Source: Alkalimonas sp.
GTDB taxonomy: Bacteria; Pseudomonadota; Gammaproteobacteria; Enterobacterales; Alteromonadaceae
DNA length: 64,000 nucleotides
Reading direction: 5' to 3'
Assembly: GCF_020831925.1 (NCBI RefSeq)
Contig: NZ_JAFIFQ010000006.1
Coordinates: 40,509 to 104,508 of the forward strand
Shown here piece after piece: positions 62,795 to 64,000 of the stretch. Each line of letters starts with the position of its first letter. The first letter of the stretch is position 1. The notes under the pieces are model-generated. The model saw only the letters and a list, made by a program, of their open reading frames with translations, had not been told where the DNA came from and searched no databases. A program made the position numbers and the translations under genes.

Positions 62795-62874
62795 TAACGC
62801 AAAGCACATGGGCGACGGCCGCTCAGCGGTTGGCGACCCAGCGACCGAAGGGAGCGAGTGCTGCGCATTGTTAG
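62795..62874 (-). repeat. attC site
   Basis: TAACGCAAAGCACATGGGCG ... GCGCATTGTTAG on the plus strand, 80 bases, very similar to the site at 58896. Confidence 0.85.
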
Positions 62875-62885
62875 CCGAGCCTGAT

Positions 62886-63224
62886 TTACAAAGCACGTTT
62901 TGTGTATTTATTTTTCGCTATCATAAAAGCTGGTAAAGGAATAATACAGATTGCCATTATGATAAGCGAATACCCTACGAGACCGACCCACTTAAAATAA
63001 ACCGCAAGTCCCAAGAAAAGCATTAGAATACCTGTTATGGTAAAACTTTTTCCAAGGTACTTCGCAAACGATACAGCATCCGTAAGACTTGAAAAATCGA
63101 CGCCATTAATCAGATTTAATCGTTGTTTTACTGAAATCAGATAACCAAGCATAACCAACACAAAACCTGAAGCGACAGTTAATACTCCAAGGAATACAGA
63201 AATATCCACTAAAATTTCTCCCAA
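62886..63224 (-). CDS. Cassette gene: membrane protein, DUF3784-like
   Basis: 112 residues with three transmembrane segments (FLGVLTVASGFVLVMLGYLI, SFTITGILMLFLGLAVYFK and GLVGYSLIIMAICIIPLPAF). The segment RLNLINGVDFSSLTDAVSFAKYLG (R-N-L-I-G with A-Y-L-G) between helices 1 and 2 recalls DUF3784 proteins; this is tentative. The function is unknown. A single-gene cassette with attC after the stop. Confidence 0.62.
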   Translation of the reverse strand: MGEILVDISVFLGVLTVASGFVLVMLGYLISVKQRLNLINGVDFSSLTDAVSFAKYLGKSFTITGILMLFLGLAVYFKWVGLVGYSLIIMAICIIPLPAFMIAKNKYTKRAL

Positions 63225-63255
63225 GTGACAAGAAAGCCAAAACCGTAATAGCGGC

Positions 63256-63328
63256 TAACGCCCCGCGCATGCGTGCGAACTGGTGAGCGTCGCAGGGGCC
63301 GCAGGCACCGAATGACGCGGTTTGTTAT
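63256..63328 (-). repeat. attC site adjoining the inverted toxin-antitoxin cassette
   Basis: TAACGCCCCGCGCATGCGTG ... GTTTGTTAT on the plus strand, about 73 bases. In cassette direction it lies at the 3' end of the cassette, next to the antitoxin promoter. Confidence 0.82.
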
Positions 63329-63350
63329 GTGATATTCCAACTATGTGCTA

Positions 63351-63365
63351 CAATGTCTAACATTG
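63351..63365. promoter_or_regulatory. Operator/promoter of the DinJ/YafQ-like cassette
   Basis: Palindrome CAATGT-CTA-ACATTG, 24-38 bases before the antitoxin start, overlapping the likely -10 box TACAAT (63349-63354). Confidence 0.68.
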
Positions 63366-63388
63366 CAACACACGCTGGAGTAATTACC

Positions 63389-63673
63389 ATGAAAAGCGAA
63401 ATGCTTAGCACACGCATCGATCATGACACAAAAGTAGCTTTCACCAACATTTGCGATGATGTCGGGCTAAGTCCATCCCAAGCATTGAAGCTTTTTGCCC
63501 GTGCAGTTATCAATCATGGCGGTATACCTTTTGAGCTTAAGGCCCGTCAGCCAAATGGAACAACTGCCGCTGCAATTAAAGAATTGGTTGACGGCAAAGG
63601 CAAACAAAGCGCATCTGTCGATGATATGTTCAACGAGCTGACCGAGGGCAAGATTCCAAATGCTCACGCTTGA
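63389..63673 (+). CDS. dinJ: RelB/DinJ-family antitoxin
   Basis: Antitoxin and autorepressor of a type II module. 94 residues: MKSEMLSTRIDHDTKVAFTN and DDVGLSPSQALKLFARAVINHG form the RelB/DinJ ribbon-helix-helix; GIPFELKARQPN and VDDMFNELTEGKIPNA make the toxin-binding tail. The ATG at 63389 has GGAG upstream; an ORF start at 63329 lies inside the attC. It overlaps the toxin by 14 bases. It is read in the opposite direction to the other cassettes. Confidence 0.88.
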   Translation: MKSEMLSTRIDHDTKVAFTNICDDVGLSPSQALKLFARAVINHGGIPFELKARQPNGTTAAAIKELVDGKGKQSASVDDMFNELTEGKIPNAHA

Positions 63674-63929
63674 ATATTCGACACAATTCAAAAAAGATTT
63701 TAAAAAAATCACTAAAATGCCCATTCCCGACATTCTCGAAGTCGGGAATATTATTTCCCAGTTACAACGCGGTGAAACGCTACCACCCAGAAATGTTGAT
63801 CATCCCCTAACGGGAAACTGGCACGGCTTTCGCGATTGCCACATTAAACCAGACCTTGTTCTGATCTATAGAACCAACAACGATACACTACAACTTGCAC
63901 GCATTGGCTCTCACAGCGAACTTTTCTAG
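63660..63929 (+). CDS. yafQ: YafQ/RelE-family mRNA interferase toxin
   Basis: YafQ-like toxins cleave ribosome-bound mRNA. 89 residues: MLTLEYSTQFKKDFKKITK, LPPRNVDHPLTGNWHGFRDC, HIKPDLVLIYRT and LARIGSHSELF, which carry the YafQ His/Asp pattern (H in DHPLTGNW, HIKPD, SHSELF). The start overlaps the antitoxin 3' end. It is followed by the attC of the next cassette. Confidence 0.88.
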   Translation: MLTLEYSTQFKKDFKKITKMPIPDILEVGNIISQLQRGETLPPRNVDHPLTGNWHGFRDCHIKPDLVLIYRTNNDTLQLARIGSHSELF

Positions 63930-63946
63930 CTGCCGCAAACATCACA

Positions 63947-64000
63947 TAACGCACTGTTAAATTGCAGTAAGGAGCATAGCGAGTTAATGTCACTTTAAAC
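63947..64000 (-). repeat. Start of a further attC-like site, cut by window edge
   Basis: TAACGCACTGTTAAATTGCA begins 18 bases after the toxin stop; the R'' end is outside the window. Confidence 0.55.

Larger units (their letters stand above)
58896..64000 (-). mobile_element. Integron gene-cassette array (distal part), continues past right edge
   Basis: At least nine good attC sites of about 54-85 bases, one degenerate and one cut by the window edge, separate small genes. In cassette direction (minus strand) each starts TAACAA and ends GCGTTA or a close variant, and most gene stops fall in or just before the R'' end. Genes are mostly minus-strand, so the integrase and attI lie to the right, outside the window, and the oldest cassettes are at the left. 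No intI is seen here, so whether this is a chromosomal integron or an orphan array is open. Confidence 0.88.

Overview
The window looks like a chromosomal segment of a heterotrophic, respiring gammaproteobacterium, most likely of the Alteromonadales (Rheinheimera/Alishewanella-like). This is an inference from gene content: curli genes, a cbb3 oxidase cluster ending in fnr-uspE-ttcA, HexR-type operators next to gap, large secreted peptidases, and an integron cassette array. No rRNA, tRNA, CRISPR array, insertion sequence or prophage was recognised.

Layout. 1-3374 (minus): a csgB-csgA-csgE-csgF-csgG curli operon, with csgG cut by the left edge and an unusually long csgA. 3670-6162: a divergent secreted subtilisin-like protease. 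6281-10080: a MoxR ATPase / DUF58 / TgpA-like transglutaminase operon. 10100-13375: a tricorn-like periplasmic peptidase. 13515-16231: gnd and purT, overlapping. 17192-23716: malQ-glgB-glgX for glycogen and maltodextrin metabolism, divergent from gap-yeaD, with two HexR-like boxes between them. 26453-34238: ccoN-O-Q-P, then fixH-ccoI-ccoS-safE and fnr, i.e. a high-affinity oxidase, its copper and assembly factors, and the oxygen-sensing regulator; uspE and ttcA follow. 36371-40906: bax-like, a DUF4097-like protein, alaA and an alanine/sodium symporter. 40914-43682 (minus): a phnD-phnC-phnE transporter whose phnD is frameshifted. 43855-46178: a dGTPase-like HD protein overlapping a patatin-like phospholipase. 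46235-50861 (minus): a cyanophycinase-like lipoprotein, then a btuD-btuC-cobO-btuF cobalamin operon. 51478-58630: a second dGTPase-like protein, a prolyl oligopeptidase, PhzF, an EamA transporter, a decayed GFA-family pseudogene and a lytic-transglycosylase-like protein.

58896-64000 is the accessory part: an array of about ten small gene cassettes separated by attC sites (TAACGC...TTGTTA on the plus strand, i.e. TAACAA...GCGTTA in cassette direction). Nearly all cassette genes are on the minus strand with the stop codon in or next to an attC. The array is therefore read right to left, and its integrase and attI should lie beyond the right edge. It carries two toxin-antitoxin modules (ParDE-like and DinJ/YafQ-like, the latter inverted), a tautomerase-family protein, a flavodoxin-fold oxidoreductase and several unrecognised small membrane or secreted proteins. 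Two observations stand out: the two toxin-antitoxin modules have near-identical operators although their proteins are from different families, and one attC site has lost its core GTT and is read through by a small ORF that overlaps the next cassette gene.
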